Shown here piece after piece: positions 25,020-38,089 of a stretch of 64,000 nucleotides of DNA. This DNA is from Bradysia coprophila (Eukaryota; Arthropoda; Insecta; Diptera; Sciaridae). The notes under the pieces were generated by a model, which worked only from the letters and a program-made list of their open reading frames with translations, did not search any database and was not told the origin of the DNA. The first letter of the stretch is position 1. Each line of letters starts with the position of its first letter. The position numbers and the translations under genes were made by a program. The stretch is from positions 4,836,001 through 4,900,000 of the forward strand of contig NW_023503374.1 of NCBI RefSeq assembly GCF_014529535.1, in the 5' to 3' direction.

Positions 25020-28000
25020 CGTATTTATAATTCTCCAAAAGTACTAATAAGTACCATTTTCTCATCCGTAAGTGCAGAACTAATTGAATCATTTTTGGCA
25101 TCTTTACCAGTTGAGTTAACCAAACCATTAAGAGTTTGGGCGATTTGATTACCACAAAGAAAACAAATTAGAATCACCAACTGCGGGACCTAAATACTCG
25201 AGACAATATTTATAAGACGCAATCGTACCATTTCTTTCATCATTAATTTCGCTATAACATACAGTTCGTGTGGCTGTCTCCTAACAGAATTAAAAGTATT
25301 TCTACCACCATCAGCAAATAACCTGAACAATTAAATGGAATTTGGAGAATGACGATTAAAATTTCAATGTGAGGTGGAGGTACTACTATTCCGAGGACGC
25401 GTATGACTAACATATTAAATGGATAATAAATTGACGATTTCATAAAGGATTTGTGTCGATTATGGTATTTGTGTAAGAAAAAACATAATTTTCATAACTC
25501 ATTTAACAACGGCTTCGCACGCAATAGAAACCCGCCAATCTCTGCTCTTATAGCCAAATTTTGAAACCCTTTATAAAAACAAGTTTTTGTTTCCTTTTAC
25601 GCACACTCACTTCTGTAATGCTTCCCTTCCTCGTGATGTTGCTGTTTTTTTGTATTGATTACAGTATATGTATGCTGTGAACCCTAAATAATTTCAAGAA
25701 AGGCTCATAAAATATATGTGTAAGGTATGCAAGGTATATATAGTGTTCGAGAAAGAAATGCCATTGTCTTTCATTTGCAATCCATTCATACAAAACGTAC
25801 GAACGTATAATATACCTGCAGGGTATGATGAAGTAGAAGTAAGATATTACATCAGATATTCAAATTCGTTCAACGTAAGAGACATCCATTTAGTTTTGAG
25901 GTTTTTACATGAATTGCAGACGTTCTAACCAAGAACATACATTCGTCGAACGAGTTTTTCCTTTCTCGTTAGCGAAACGTCTCAAAGTAAGTTTCTTTTC
26001 CCACGTTGCTGATATGAATGTTATACGAATAGAAATGTTGATGGTTTGAACGCGGCCCCGACAAGCGGGTATTTTCGCTCAGTACGTTTATTTTCGGTTT
26101 GCATGCATCTGAATTTTTTTTTTTCGATAATGTTTGTGACTTGTGTGTGAGAGTGTTATAATTTTTCGGTTTCATTGAGTTAGTCAGTCGCTCGTGTACG
26201 GTCATGGTGTACAGTTGATAAAGTCAGTTTATAAATGTGATTTCGTTTCGCAATTTTACTTTTATTTTGTGGTTCGTGGAGATGATTTGATAGGAAGTTT
26301 AATTAAATAAATATGTTGTAACAGTCGAGCATATATTCTCTGAAGAAGGTAGTTTAGGTGTGCACTGTTAACTGGACTCTCAATCAGCAAAAAGTACGCT
26401 TAACACACAGGTTGTACATTTGAGTGAATTTTGATTAAATTGAATTTTTACTGTAAATGCATTCAACATCAAATTTCATTATTTTATTTGTTCCCGACAC
26501 ATACACACACTGCAGACGACTGCAGATAAACTCTGACTGATATCGATTTTTAGTTAACTGACGTTTGCAAAATGCAGACATAATATGACATTGTTACATT
26601 TGTATGCCAACACGTGGTTTTGATCGAGTGCAATGCTTCACAGAGTGAATTTTTTTTAGATTTTTTTTTCTCTACGATTAACCTCTATCGAGTCTATGCA
26701 TAGCATATATGTACACTATAACCGTTCGTAATATAAAAAATATGAATGAAGTGTTATTAGTATTTTGTACGCCGTGGCAATTTCAAACAATTTTCGTTTC
26801 GACGTGACATATCAAAACCTGCCATTATATACATGAATATCTTTATAGAACATTAGAGTACAATTTATAGTACCATATGTAGAATGTTATGACGAATTTC
26901 CTTAAGTTCATAAGTTTAATATTTTAGTGAAACACGCAGTCAATCGTACGTGTGTTTTGATTTTAATATTATATTTGGATGGTTTTGCTATTTTCGGCGT
27001 GCGAATAGGGGATGCTATGAGCAATTAAATGGTGGAAAATAATTAGCGAGTCAGCGATAACAATTAATTGTTGCCAATTCGATAAAAATTAATTGATTTT
27101 CGTTTGCATACACGACGACGAACCCAATTCATATTCGTACAAATTTTGATCCAAAACCATTCGACCGATTCACCTACTCTCGACATTACCCTTATCCAGA
27201 TGTTCATACCATCTTAGCAACCTATTTTGCATATAAATATATTAAAAGCAACTTGTGCCATCAACACCATATGTATCTTGAATTCAAAAAAAAAATGTTT
27301 TCAACAAAATTGTGTAAACACTACACAACCGCGGTGCCTTTGACACAGGTAACAAGTGTAGTAAAATGTCCTTAATGACACCAAAATGTCTGACCGAAAA
27401 TGCATCGGAAAAAAGGAAGGTAAGACGACACAGTCTGGTTGTTTTGTGTGCAATGAAAGCTTCGCGTGTCATTTTAACCTGTCAAAATGCTTTGCGCAGT
27501 ACGCATTCCTGACTATATTTTTCGGCTTTACTAACACACTTCCCACACCCCATTTCGGGATTATGCGACATTTTGAACATTTACATGAAGGATTTTTAGA
27601 ATGAACCGCAAAATGTTATATTTGGACGGCTCGTCACTGTAGAAAACTATATTTTGCAATATTAATGATCTGCGAAAGTACGTTGCAACATTTTAATTGC
27701 GATTGTAGAAATCGAGACCATGAAATCATGTACGTTCAGTGTACTGTACGTGTACATACATTCATTTGCACACACAATCTGCATTTTAGTTGTAAGATCA
27801 ATAAATTGCTAGTCGTCACGAAAATAATTGTCTCAAAAATTCGAATAAGAAATTTATTGCTCTGCTTGCTGAAAACTAGTTCAACTTAATCTTGTGAAGT
27901 GCAGCATTATAAAACGGAACGTTTTCTTGCGAAAGAAACATTTTCTTGCCATTCAGAAATCATAAAAAAGTTGATATTTCACTACTTTGCGACTGATTTC

Positions 28001-30540
28001 ACTCTCTACCGCCTCTACCGGCTTGAAACCTATATGTATCAAACGAATTGAAAATTCTGCTCTTAAGGTGTTCGTACATCCGTAACACTGCTCTTAATCA
28101 AGCTAAAAATATCAGAGAATTTATTGTCTGTCATAATTTCTTGTGTCATCGTTTGCATAGATAGGAAAGCGATAAAAAAATGGTTTTTAGTTCAGATATT
28201 TGGAGTACCAATAAACCTATCGTCGAGTGCTTCTGTGGGGTGGATTTTTTTTATTAATAAGATCCGTCTTAGGTGACGATGGTTTGGACACATTTTGGAA
28301 GGGAATTAGTTAGTTGCACTGAGTAGCAAGACATTACACTTGAAAAATATATTGGCTCTTGGGATCGTTCCAGCTTATTTGAATTACCAAATAGGTCAAC
28401 ATGCATCAATATTATCGGGTGGTGTTTTCTTCCTTTTTTACATTTAAAGTCGTAACATCTTGACGCATACATTGCTCGCTTGGGCATAGCAGTTAAATTA
28501 GCTCAAGAAGAGGTGTTTGTTCTTAATTACAAAACAATGCATCTTATCAACGAGTTACATCACAGCCACTCCAACTATGTATCGCTTTCTATTATCAGTA
28601 AAATTCCGCATTGTTTTAGAACGAAGAGAGTTCAGAGTACGATAAGATCATTATTGCATTGGAGGAAAGAAAGTTTTTGGATTGCATTCTGATTCTGAGT
28701 TTGTAATGGAGTAAATCCGAAACACGTGACCAAACACATAACAAATTGCAAAGGAAATCAGTTATGGGGTCAGAACCTCAATTCTCAAGAGTTCGTAACT
28801 TGACAGTTCTTATGGGATTTTATTCACGCAACTGTCAAGCTAATATCTCAGCTAATCTAATTCGTTTCCGCAGTTTTATTCTTCTGCGTGTTTGTTTATT
28901 CCTCCGATCAGATTAACAGATCTTTTCTGCTGCAAAAACTCACTGCCCCTGTTCTACATAAATTGTTTACACATAGTGGAATTATTGTAAATATTATGAG
29001 TGTTTATTAAAAGAACATCGACCTTTCGTCAGACAGACCGCCGTGTGTTAGCCTGCATACTATTTATCTTAGTACTTTCGCAAATATGGTACAACAGTTT
29101 ACCAATTTGATGGACAAAGAGATTTATTCATTTATGACATTTTTATAGCTTCCATTCAATTAATTTGATAGGCCAAGACAACATTATGATATATCTGGTG
29201 ACATAACCGGAGGATCTACGAACTCTATAAAATGCGATTTCTTTCGGTTCATTGGCTTTTATAATACAGAAAACATTTTGTCATTCAATAAATTCATTAG
29301 GAGAGTGATCTTTTGTCTTTCAAATCACTTTGAATTTGGATAAACATTTCAGAATATATTCCACACATTCTATTCACCAATACATTACCGTTTGAGATCA
29401 GTTTGTTAGCACCTGGTGTGCGTGCGAGATGATGATTATTTTTTTTCTTCTTCACAAATATAAATTCACTTTCACGTTTATATACAATGTTGGCCTGAGA
29501 GTATATTTAATATATTCAAACGTGTAATTTATGCCCACAAATGCGCGTAAAATTTTTGATTAAATTCGCACAGCATTACCATGGAGATAAATCTTCAAAA
29601 AAAAAAGTGTTCTGCAGGCGCAAAATGACTTAAAAAAAAAATAAAGAATCGAATCGACAGAGAGAAAAAGAAATTAACTTCTTCCCCACGGGTCTCGATT
29701 AACACAATGTGCAAGAAATTATATGCCACAGCAAGAATCGATTCTTGTAAGTCGAAGAAATATCAAATGGAAAAACACGAATTATACAATACGCGCTGTT
29801 CGTTATATTGACACCCCAGGCCATCAATAACAAAATTTTATATCCATTGTGTTGCCTTATCGAATAATTGTAGTACGAAAAAATTGTCATTTGTCGTAAA
29901 TGCAAGTATCGATAGCACGTTATCTGTTCCATTTGTATAATTATTTCATCAATTTATTGTAAATCATCAGAAACACTTTGTTGGAGATTATGACAAACAT
30001 TCAGTTACGCACAGTTTTTTTTGTAACACATTTTATAGACTAGAGGTGTAGTGTTTGCGCGAAATAATAACAAACAATTTAAAATTAGCTTGGTCAGTGA
30101 ATTGTTGTGTATTACTATTTAAAGCAGTTAAGCGATTAATTTGATTAACAATGTTGCGATATCAAAACAAAAATGATATTCGAAAATTATGAGATGTTTC
30201 GCTCTCCGTATGATAAAACTTTCGGTAGACGAGCAGGTTGTATACTGAAAATGTTTAATCGAAATCGTTTTGCTGTTCCATCATATTGAAAAGAAATGAT
30301 CAGTTCAGACTGATGTTAATAACATTTCGCATTGTTTTTTGATTGGTCAGATAATTATCACATCCTTTCATCCGGTTTTTCGCTTCTGTCTATCATCGTC
30401 TATAAATATCAATATTTTGTGATTTACTATCAGTTGCTATACACTCAAACAATTTGTAAATTACTACGATTACAGCTCAATCAATCAAAACTACAGATAG
30501 TTATTTCTGCTACTGAGTGATAAATGCTTTTTTGGACACT
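25020..30540. other. Long non-coding stretch
   Basis: Very AT-rich with many homopolymer runs. Short open frames show no family features. It could be intronic or 5' flanking DNA of either amino acid transporter gene, but no exon could be placed. Confidence 0.4.
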
Positions 30541-30546
30541 ATGAGC

Positions 30547-31010
30547 GAGGGATTCTTTTGAATTTCGACTAACCGAAATCGGCGCTTTTTTTCCGGGCCT
30601 TGGTGCCTAGGCCCCAAAACCAGCCTCAGGCGGAGTGGAACACACAGTTTTTATCTGTTACGAAGTCTCGTGCCAAACTACTAAATATGTAGCTGTAAAG
30701 CTGAGGTCCTCCACATTCATAATAAACAATAACTTTTTCAAATAATTGCAATAGTGAGGTCACAGCCCTCGTCAAAGTTCACCGAGGTTTCATCGATCAA
30801 ATTTTTTGTACTTGATCTCAGCTTTCCAACGAATCCATACGCGCCCGTGTCCTTGTCACCTTACGGAAATGAAATCCGGACCACCAGCCAAGTATGGAAG
30901 ATCAAAAATATCTGAGATTGGTTTTGGGGCCTAGCCACCAAGTCATGTATAACAAAAAGTCCCGAAAAAAAGCACCGATTTCGGTCAGTCGAAATTCAAA
31001 AGAATCCCTC
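30547..31010. mobile_element. MITE with ~75-bp inverted ends
   Basis: The left end starts GAGGGATTCTTTTGAATTTC and carries AACCGAAATCGG and CTAGGCCCCAAAACC. The right end is the reverse complement, ending GAATCCCTC. The 464-bp element is non-coding. No exact target duplication was found. Confidence 0.7.
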
Positions 31011-31962
31011 TATATAAGTAAGGTCACAGACAGAGAGTGACAACGCACGTATCATCACTGCCATGTCACCGAGCTGAAAAAAAAAGTTTTTCTCCATAAA
31101 AGCGGAGGAAAGTTTAACGTTTCGTCACTGAGAGTTGACAACTAGTGATTTATGGCACCAAATTATAAATTATTCTTTAGGCACTAGATGCATAAGTTGT
31201 CACTCGAAGTCGCAGGCCGAGTGTTGCAATACACATCGTGTGACATAAATAACTATTTCCCACAAATGACAACAAAAGTTTTACATTTCGTCCCTGAATT
31301 GACAAAAAAACGTCATATTTGATTCAGAAATTGTTTAGTTTGTGTTTTGAATCAATATTTTTATGTCATTAATCCGTTTTATTTCTCTATAATGTTAACT
31401 GAGTTCAATCAAATTATATGAGAAGCATAAACTTCAGTTTTGCTGTTAAATCAATTATATTAAATAGATGAACATACTAGCAGATTTGTACGATTGACTT
31501 AATTGGTTACCATTCCACCATTTCAATAAAGACCAGCAGCATCGGAACGAATTATGAATTTCTCTGCGACGGTTTTATTTTGACTAAATTTAGATTTTGA
31601 AAAATTTCAACCGAGTTAATCATTATATATCCATGTAACCGGCATCGGATCTATCAAAGGCGTATAGTAAATATACATAATGATTGAATTTAGACGAAAA
31701 GATTACCCGTATGATTGGGACTCGTCTGTATATGGAATATAAATTGTGTTTATCGTTAGCAGAAAAAAAAACAAACAAACAAAGTGTGGCGACAGTTAAA
31801 ACTTAGTTGTTTGTTTAAAACTCATTTACTACTTGTGATGGGAAATCCTTTTCCGAAATGTGTAATTTGCAAAAGTTGTATCAATTCGAAGATAATTTCA
31901 ACCAAACTGGTGCGAAGACAAATTTATTGAACTTTCAGAGTCTAGGTTCATCGTAGGTTCTT

Positions 31963-32455
31963 CTAGAAGATCTTCTTCTTAATCGGCCCGTTGATATCCA
32001 CTGCTGGATGTAGGCCTCCCCTTTTGCCTTCCATTCTGAACGATCCATTGCCATTTGCTGCCCGTTTGTTGGCTTGATCGAGTTCGTCCATCTTTCTGGT
32101 GGTCTGTCCATTGGTCGTGTCGTTGGTGGGCCAACGTTCGTCCGTCATTCTCGCAATGTGTCCTGCCCAATTCCATTTCAGGGATGCTATCCTTTCCATC
32201 ACGTCTACGACTTTCGTTTGTTGCTCTTTGTGCTACTCTGAGCTTATTCTCGGATTCTTTCGTTAGTGTTAACGTTTCCGCTCCATATGTCAACACCGGT
32301 AGGGCACACGAATCAAACATTTTCCTTTTCAGACTGTTGTTCATTTTACTTTTAAAAACCATCTTAAGTTTCCGAACGCTGCCCATCCAAAACCAATCCT
32401 TCTTTTGACCTCTGCTGTCTAGACCTAGTTTTAACTTGTGGCCAAGATACACATA
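31963..32455 (-). mobile_element. LINE reverse-transcriptase remnant, 3' part
   Basis: Minus-strand translation gives the C-terminal part of a non-LTR retrotransposon reverse transcriptase. YLGHKL is followed by SCALPVLTYGAETLTLT and KLRVAQRA. In another frame come LKWNWAGHIARM and RGGLHPAVD. The required frame change and the absence of the polymerase core show a 5'-truncated, frameshifted, dead copy. Upstream parts are not present in the window. Confidence 0.85.
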
Positions 32456-32615
32456 GTTGTCGACTCTTTCGATGACGGTTGATGAGAAACCGCCATCCTA
32501 GGTTGAAAGTGATGAATCGTGAATCATTTCTTGAAGGTCTGCATTTTCAAACGCATGTTCGAGATGCCTGACTGCTATTAACAATTTTCAATTGGCGGAA
32601 ATGGATTGGTTCTAC

Positions 32616-32775
32616 CGAGGGGTTACTCACTCTTTTTGATTAATCTGATTTACCATGATTTAGCAGTGATTGATTAACTATTCATTAACCAGATCAAACA
32701 TAATAACTACAAGTCGTGATAAATCAATGAAAAATTGTCATTAATTTTTGGTAAATCAAAGTGAGCAACCCCTCG
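32616..32775. mobile_element. MITE with near-perfect 8-bp TSD
   Basis: The element begins CGAGGGGTTACTCACTC and ends with the reverse complement, AACCCCTCG. Outside lie GGTTCTAC (32608-32615) and GGCTCTAC (32776-32783), which agree at 7 of 8 bases. The 160-bp interior has AT-rich repeats of a TGATTTA word. Non-coding. Confidence 0.75.
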
Positions 32776-32789
32776 GGCTCTACATCTTT

Positions 32790-34100
32790 TTATGCTGTAT
32801 ATTTCAGCCCGTTGACTTTCTACATCGGTAGTCAAAGGGCGGAAGACTAAAACGATGCAGCCCGAAAAGCTGTAGATCAAAACCGGACGGGTTGAAAATT
32901 ATTTATAGCGAAAGCAGACGGAGTACTTAAAGTCCCAATTTTTTTCAAAATATCGGTTAGCACATGCTGTAAAGACATTGATATAAAAAAATGTGCACAA
33001 AAATGCTTAGAGTGCATTGAGTGCATTCGAAATTCTTTTTCATATTGACGGAATTTCAACGTATTATTACTTGAATTTCGCTGAATCAGCTGAACGTATA
33101 GAGTAGCAGTAGTAGCTCTTCTTACTATATAAGCGAACAATGATGCGAATAAGTATTTGAACGCCAAGTATTTTGTGCTGATTTGTTGTTGTTTCGTTGT
33201 TTAATATTTTCATTTTCTATAAAATAAACATTTTTCCCATCGCATTGTTTTGAATTTTAATATTAATCTGTAAGCACTGAGCCATATTGTATGTTCGTGC
33301 GTGCTCTGACCAGACATTGATCTTATTTTTTTTAAAGCTGCCAAAAATTTCCGAATCATCTGACAAATTCTCTTTCGTCTCAGGTCAGTTTAAATTCATG
33401 ATAAGGCACCAAAACACAGCTAATAAAACATTATTTTTCCAAATGTTCATTATAAAGCATACAAAAGCGCCTTGTTAAACGAAATTATGTACAGAAAAGG
33501 TTATCAATTTGACTAATTCACAAATTGATAACTATAAGCTTGAGTAGATACTTTGTTGGGATGTCGTATTTTTAGTTCTATTCATGTTGACCCGCTTTCA
33601 ATGGCGGACAAAAAATATATCTTTACTCGGACGTATAATATGTCTCTTAGTTAAATCATCCAAATGCGTTGTAACACCCACCAACACACTCTAGGAAATT
33701 GTGTTGATAAAACTCACAGGGAACGATTGGGTATGCATTTGTTTGCAGACAATTTGCGTATTTTTTTCGGTGCGAATCAGGGGCTCGTCTCGTTATCTGT
33801 AACCTTTAACGGATGGGTATATCATCCAGTAATCGAGACAGGAAAGTAACAAAAATGAGCGATGACCTTTGGTCTTATGTATGCTCGAAGGAACAAAAGA
33901 AAAGTCCAGAGAGGGCTCGTATTACAGCAGGGACGATTTCGTACCTATCTCTCAATCAAAATTTTTTTATCAAAAGACGTCGTCTGTGGAAGATTCAAAA
34001 ATCTGAATTGAAGTAAATCAAATCTCTTCTTGCACTGTCCATTAAATAGCTCGCTTCCTTCGACTAAGATACTAATTCTCTTCTATCATTTTGTTACAGA
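32790..34100. other. Upstream region of the LAT transporter
   Basis: No coding sequence is supported. A splice acceptor (TTACAG) at 34094-34099 precedes the start codon, so at least one 5' UTR exon of the LAT gene should lie upstream. Its donor could not be chosen with confidence. Confidence 0.4.
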
Positions 34101-34101
34101 A

Positions 34102-36029
34102 ATGGCGCGTGTTACGGCTGGTGATAATTTGATGCCGAAAAATGTTTTCGAAGAGAAGGGCGAATCATCTAAAGATGACTCTTCCAGCGGCGAAGTGAAA
34201 TTGAAAAAAGAACTGGGATTGCTTGATGGCGTGGCGATTATTGTTGGTGTTATCATTGGTGCGGGAATTTTTGTGTCGCCAAAAGGTGTAATCAATTATT
34301 CCGGTTCAATCGGTCAAGCGCTGATCGTTTGGGTTTGCTCGGGAATATTGAGTATGGTTGGCGCTTTATGCTATGCTGAATTAGGTGAGTAAAAAGTAAT
34401 AAGAAAGATGCCATTAGACGCGATTCCATATCAACTCTAGTCAAGATGTCGTTCCCCAAACGATTTTTTTTTTCAATTTTTTTCTCTTCTGCATAGGAAC
34501 GATGATACCAAAGTCCGGTGGGGATTACGCGTATATAGGTGTGGCGTTCGGTCCATTGCCTGCATTTTTATACTTATGGGTAGCGTTACTAATTCTGGTA
34601 CCAACTGGGAATGCAATTACTGCTTTAACATTTGCTCAATATTTACTTCAACCTTTCTGGCCAACCTGCGATGCACCAATTGAAGCTGTACGCTTGTTAG
34701 CAGCTGTAATTACGTGTAAGTGAAACTAGACTCAGGTCGTGATCGAGATGAATTTTATGTATTGATGGACAATTGATTTGCAGGCCTTCTGACCGTTATC
34801 AACTGTTACAATGTAAAATGGGTGACCCGTGTGACTGACATATTTACAGGTTGGTACGATACAGTAAATGAATCGGTGCCTTGAAACAACCCAAATTAAA
34901 TCGAAATTCGTCTTTCAGGAACAAAAATCTTAGCATTATTGGTAATTGTCGCAGCTGGTGTGTGGTGGTTGTGTAGTGGAAATACACAGAATTTCGAAGA
35001 TCCCTTTATGGGTTCCAAAACAACGCCTGGATACATAGCATTGGCCTTTTACAGTGGCTTATTTTCGTATTCCGGTTGGAATTATTTGAATTTCGTAACT
35101 GAAGAGCTCAAAGATCCGTACAAGTGAGTATAGTCGGTAGCTTTGATCTGTAGAACCTATCGTTCAATTCATTTTATTTATATTACAGAAATCTTCCAAG
35201 AGCTATCTGCATTAGCATGCCCTTAGTAACTATCATTTATGTGATCACAAATGTTGCGTACTTTGCAGTACTCAGTACGGATTCCATTTTATCTTCAGAT
35301 GCTGTGGCTGTAAGTAGAACTCTCTTTGTTATTACTAAGCTTTCGTTGAATGGAATAGCCGAAGTGGCGCGTTTTATGTTCAAGCACCGTAATGTTATGA
35401 TAGACGGCTGATCGTTTAACAATTTCCAATTTTCTCAGGTCACGTTCGCAAACAAAATGCTGGGCTGGTTCGCCTGGATTATGCCTCTATTCGTGGCATG
35501 CTCAACATTCGGATCGCTGAACGGCGCTATATTCGCTTCATCTCGTCTATTTTTCGTCGGTGCCCGAAATGGTCATTTGCCGGCAGCTATATCACTGATC
35601 AACATAAATTGCCTAACGCCGATTCCATCGCTAATATTCATGTGCATTCTAACGATAATACTGTTGTTCATCCGAGACGTTTATGTGCTAATTAACTATG
35701 TAAGCTTTGTCGAGGCTCTGTTCACATTGATATCAGTGTCCGGTCTGTTATGGCTGCGGAAAAAGCAACCGGATACGACTCGGCCGATTAAAGTGAATTT
35801 GCTCATTCCATGCATTTATTTACTGACGTGCGGCTTTCTTGTGATATCGTCGATTTATAAGTCGGCCCTTGAAGTTGGTATCGGCACAGCCATTATCTTA
35901 TCGGGAATTCCAGTTTATTATGCCACCATTCATCGACCGATTGATTTTCTGACGAACATGTCACAGAGTATAAATACATTTTGTGCGAAATTCTTTGTAT
36001 GTGTTCCAAATCAAGAGAAATTTGATTGA
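34102..36029 (+). CDS. L-type / y+L amino acid transporter (SLC7A5-8 like)
   Basis: This is the light chain of a heteromeric amino acid exchanger in the plasma membrane, which normally pairs with a 4F2hc/CD98-type glycoprotein. Exons are 34102-34384, 34497-34715, 34784-34849, 34919-35123, 35189-35309 and 35439-36029. They join in frame to about 494 aa, normal for the family, with about 12 hydrophobic helices. Landmarks are [13 protein letters not shown] and [11 protein letters not shown] in helix 1, [18 protein letters not shown] spanning exons 1-2, and [20 protein letters not shown] in the central helices. A Cys near residue 152 (WPTCDAP) sits where the family forms the disulfide to its heavy chain. 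The N-terminal 45 residues are polar and cytosolic. AATAAA lies at 36061, 32 bases after the stop. The protein resembles Drosophila JhI-21/CG1607/minidiscs-type LATs; the exact paralogue is undecided. Confidence 0.95.
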
Positions 36030-36060
36030 TATTTACTTAGTGTTCCAACGTAATATATAC

Positions 36061-36066
36061 AATAAA
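36061..36066 (+). terminator. Polyadenylation signal of the LAT gene
   Basis: AATAAA lies 32 bases downstream of the transporter stop codon and is followed by A-rich sequence. Confidence 0.7.
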
Positions 36067-36835
36067 AAAAAGAAAAGAAAAACGTAAAAAAAACCAAACG
36101 TAAGACGATAAGTTTCCAATTATTAAATTTTTTTTTTAAATGAAATTATTGTGTCAATTCTATTGGCTCTGAGAGCTGCGTATGAATTTGAAAATTTTGT
36201 ATTGCAATTTTTATATTTAATATGCAATTTAGTGCGTAAGAATGATGTAAATATAAGCAAACTGCGTCAATTTCAGATTTTACAATAAATAATTTAAAAA
36301 AATTAAATCCAAAATTTGAATGACAATTATTCACACTATAGGGCAGTCGACTATTTTTGGAACGAAACTCTTGAAAATTCCATAAAATTCATTGAAAATA
36401 GCTCTTGAAAATATTTTAGGAATTTTTAAGAATTTAATTCCAAAAATATGCCTTGAACTAGACACTACTTAAGTTTTAGAAGTGGGTTAATGACCACCTT
36501 GCATACTTCCTTGTCAGACTGCCTTGCTCTGCAGGAGATAGGAAACAAACAGGTGCTCAAATATTTGTTTTCCTAACTAGTGTTGAAAAACGTTGTTCCT
36601 AACCTTAATTCGCTTACAGAACTCGCCTCCGGCTCGTGCTAGAAACCTCTCATTTGCTAAAAAAAAGCCTCGTGAGGAAAATAACTATTCTTTTCCTTTT
36701 ACCCGCTAGGGTGAGCGTACCAATCCTCGGGCAAGAATGGTCGTCGGCCACCTATTGTTCTCTCATTCATACGGGCTATGGACATACATTGGATAGGTAT
36801 TGTCCAGGAGATACAAGGCAAGCACAAATATCTTA

Positions 36836-36997
36836 ACCAGCGTTACAATAGTACCACTCTTTTAGTTCCACTTTTTTCCGTAAAAGGGAAAAAGTGAAAC
36901 TATTGTAACGCTGCATATATGCGTCGTGAAGATAGTTCCACTTTTTCCTTTTACGAAAAAAGTGGAACTAAAAGAGTGGTACTATTGTAACGCTGGT
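36836..36997. mobile_element. Palindromic MITE with 9-bp TSD
   Basis: A 162-bp element starts ACCAGCGTTACAATAGTACC and ends in the reverse complement GTAACGCTGGT. Its arms also contain internal copies of the GTTCCACTTTTT / GTAACGCTG words, giving a four-part symmetric pattern. AATATCTTA flanks it exactly (36827-36835 and 36998-37006). A 9-bp duplication points to a MULE-type mechanism. Confidence 0.85.
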
Positions 36998-37009
36998 AAT
37001 ATCTTACAT

Positions 37010-37920
37010 GTCCTGTACCGCTGTGCGAAAATATCAAAAATAATGTTTCTGTCAAAGGCCAGGCGAATGACTATGGATGCCCTGGTAGAGGCTTAGCCTA
37101 GCTTTACAATTATACCCCAATTGCCACAGAAGTGACAGGTTCATGATACTTTGTTGGGTATAGTGTTCTTTCACTCGAAAGCAAAGTATTAATTTTAGAA
37201 AAGTACACGCATTTTGCTGTTTTTGATGTCTGTATCCACTGATCTAACCATAAGCATTTGCCAGGTGCGAGATATCACCTTTTGAAGTTCAAAATTTGCG
37301 CCTCTTGACTGAAACATTATTTTTGTCATAGGCAAAACAAAAACGATCTTAATTATTTTAGGTCAATCAGTTTTTAACAGCTTCCGTTTTCTTATCAATA
37401 TCCATCCAAAAATGAATTTTTCGGCTTTTCCACTTACCTCTCATATATTTCGAAATTTGCTTGAAATTGGGTCCAACCACATAACTCACATCACAAGTCA
37501 TACATTTTGGTCCGGAGGCAGAGTATTTGGCATCGTTTGAAAGCTTAGGGTCCCTGCTAAGCGTTTAAAGTAATCTGGTGCTGTTTGAGGCGTTTATGGA
37601 ATTTGTTGGGTCTGTCAAAGTTCGCCGAAGGAGGAAAGTTTGCATATTTTAGCAGATTTCGGGAACTCAATCTTTTTTTAAAAATCGAAAAACTGATTTT
37701 ATTTTGTTTTTAGATCATGTCTAGCTTTCCCAGTTCTAGTCTTGTTAAATTTACGGAAAAAAAATCGAAAAAAATTCGCTATACAAAAGGGTCCAAATTT
37801 TCGATGAGAACTGAAACTAGTTGACCTGTGGAACTTCCAAAAACTTTTTCATCGTTGTAAATTTGGAAACTGAACGTGCATCGATAATAGCGAAAAAAAA
37901 ACTTTTTACAACCAATTTTA
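37010..37920. other. Non-coding stretch
   Basis: Nothing gene-like is supported. Confidence 0.4.
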
Positions 37921-37925
37921 AAAAT

Positions 37926-38083
37926 TACTTACAGCCAAGGACAGTCAAAAAAGTGTATTTTTATGATTTTTTATCGATTTCAGCTGTTTTAACAATACAA
38001 ATTACAATGGCAAAACAGCTGAAATCGATGAAACACGTATAGAATAAAAATGCACTTTTTTGACTGTCCCAGGCTGTAACTTT
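37926..38083. mobile_element. Inverted repeat with ~70-bp arms
   Basis: The left arm contains GGACAGTCAAAAAAGTG and ATCGATTTCAGCTGTTTT, and the right arm contains both in reverse, ending GCTGTAAC. The short loop is AT-rich. It is a probable MITE without a visible target duplication. Confidence 0.6.
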
Positions 38084-38089
38084 TACTTC

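Noticed and set aside
27386-27604. Cys-containing short frame suggestive of a zinc finger
   Set aside because: The Cys and His spacing fits no zinc-finger class, and the frame has no supporting exon structure.
32055-32408. 117-codon plus-strand frame
   Set aside because: Antisense to the LINE remnant; no independent support.
31963-32452. Two overlapping frames as separate host genes
   Set aside because: Both are pieces of one frameshifted LINE reverse transcriptase.
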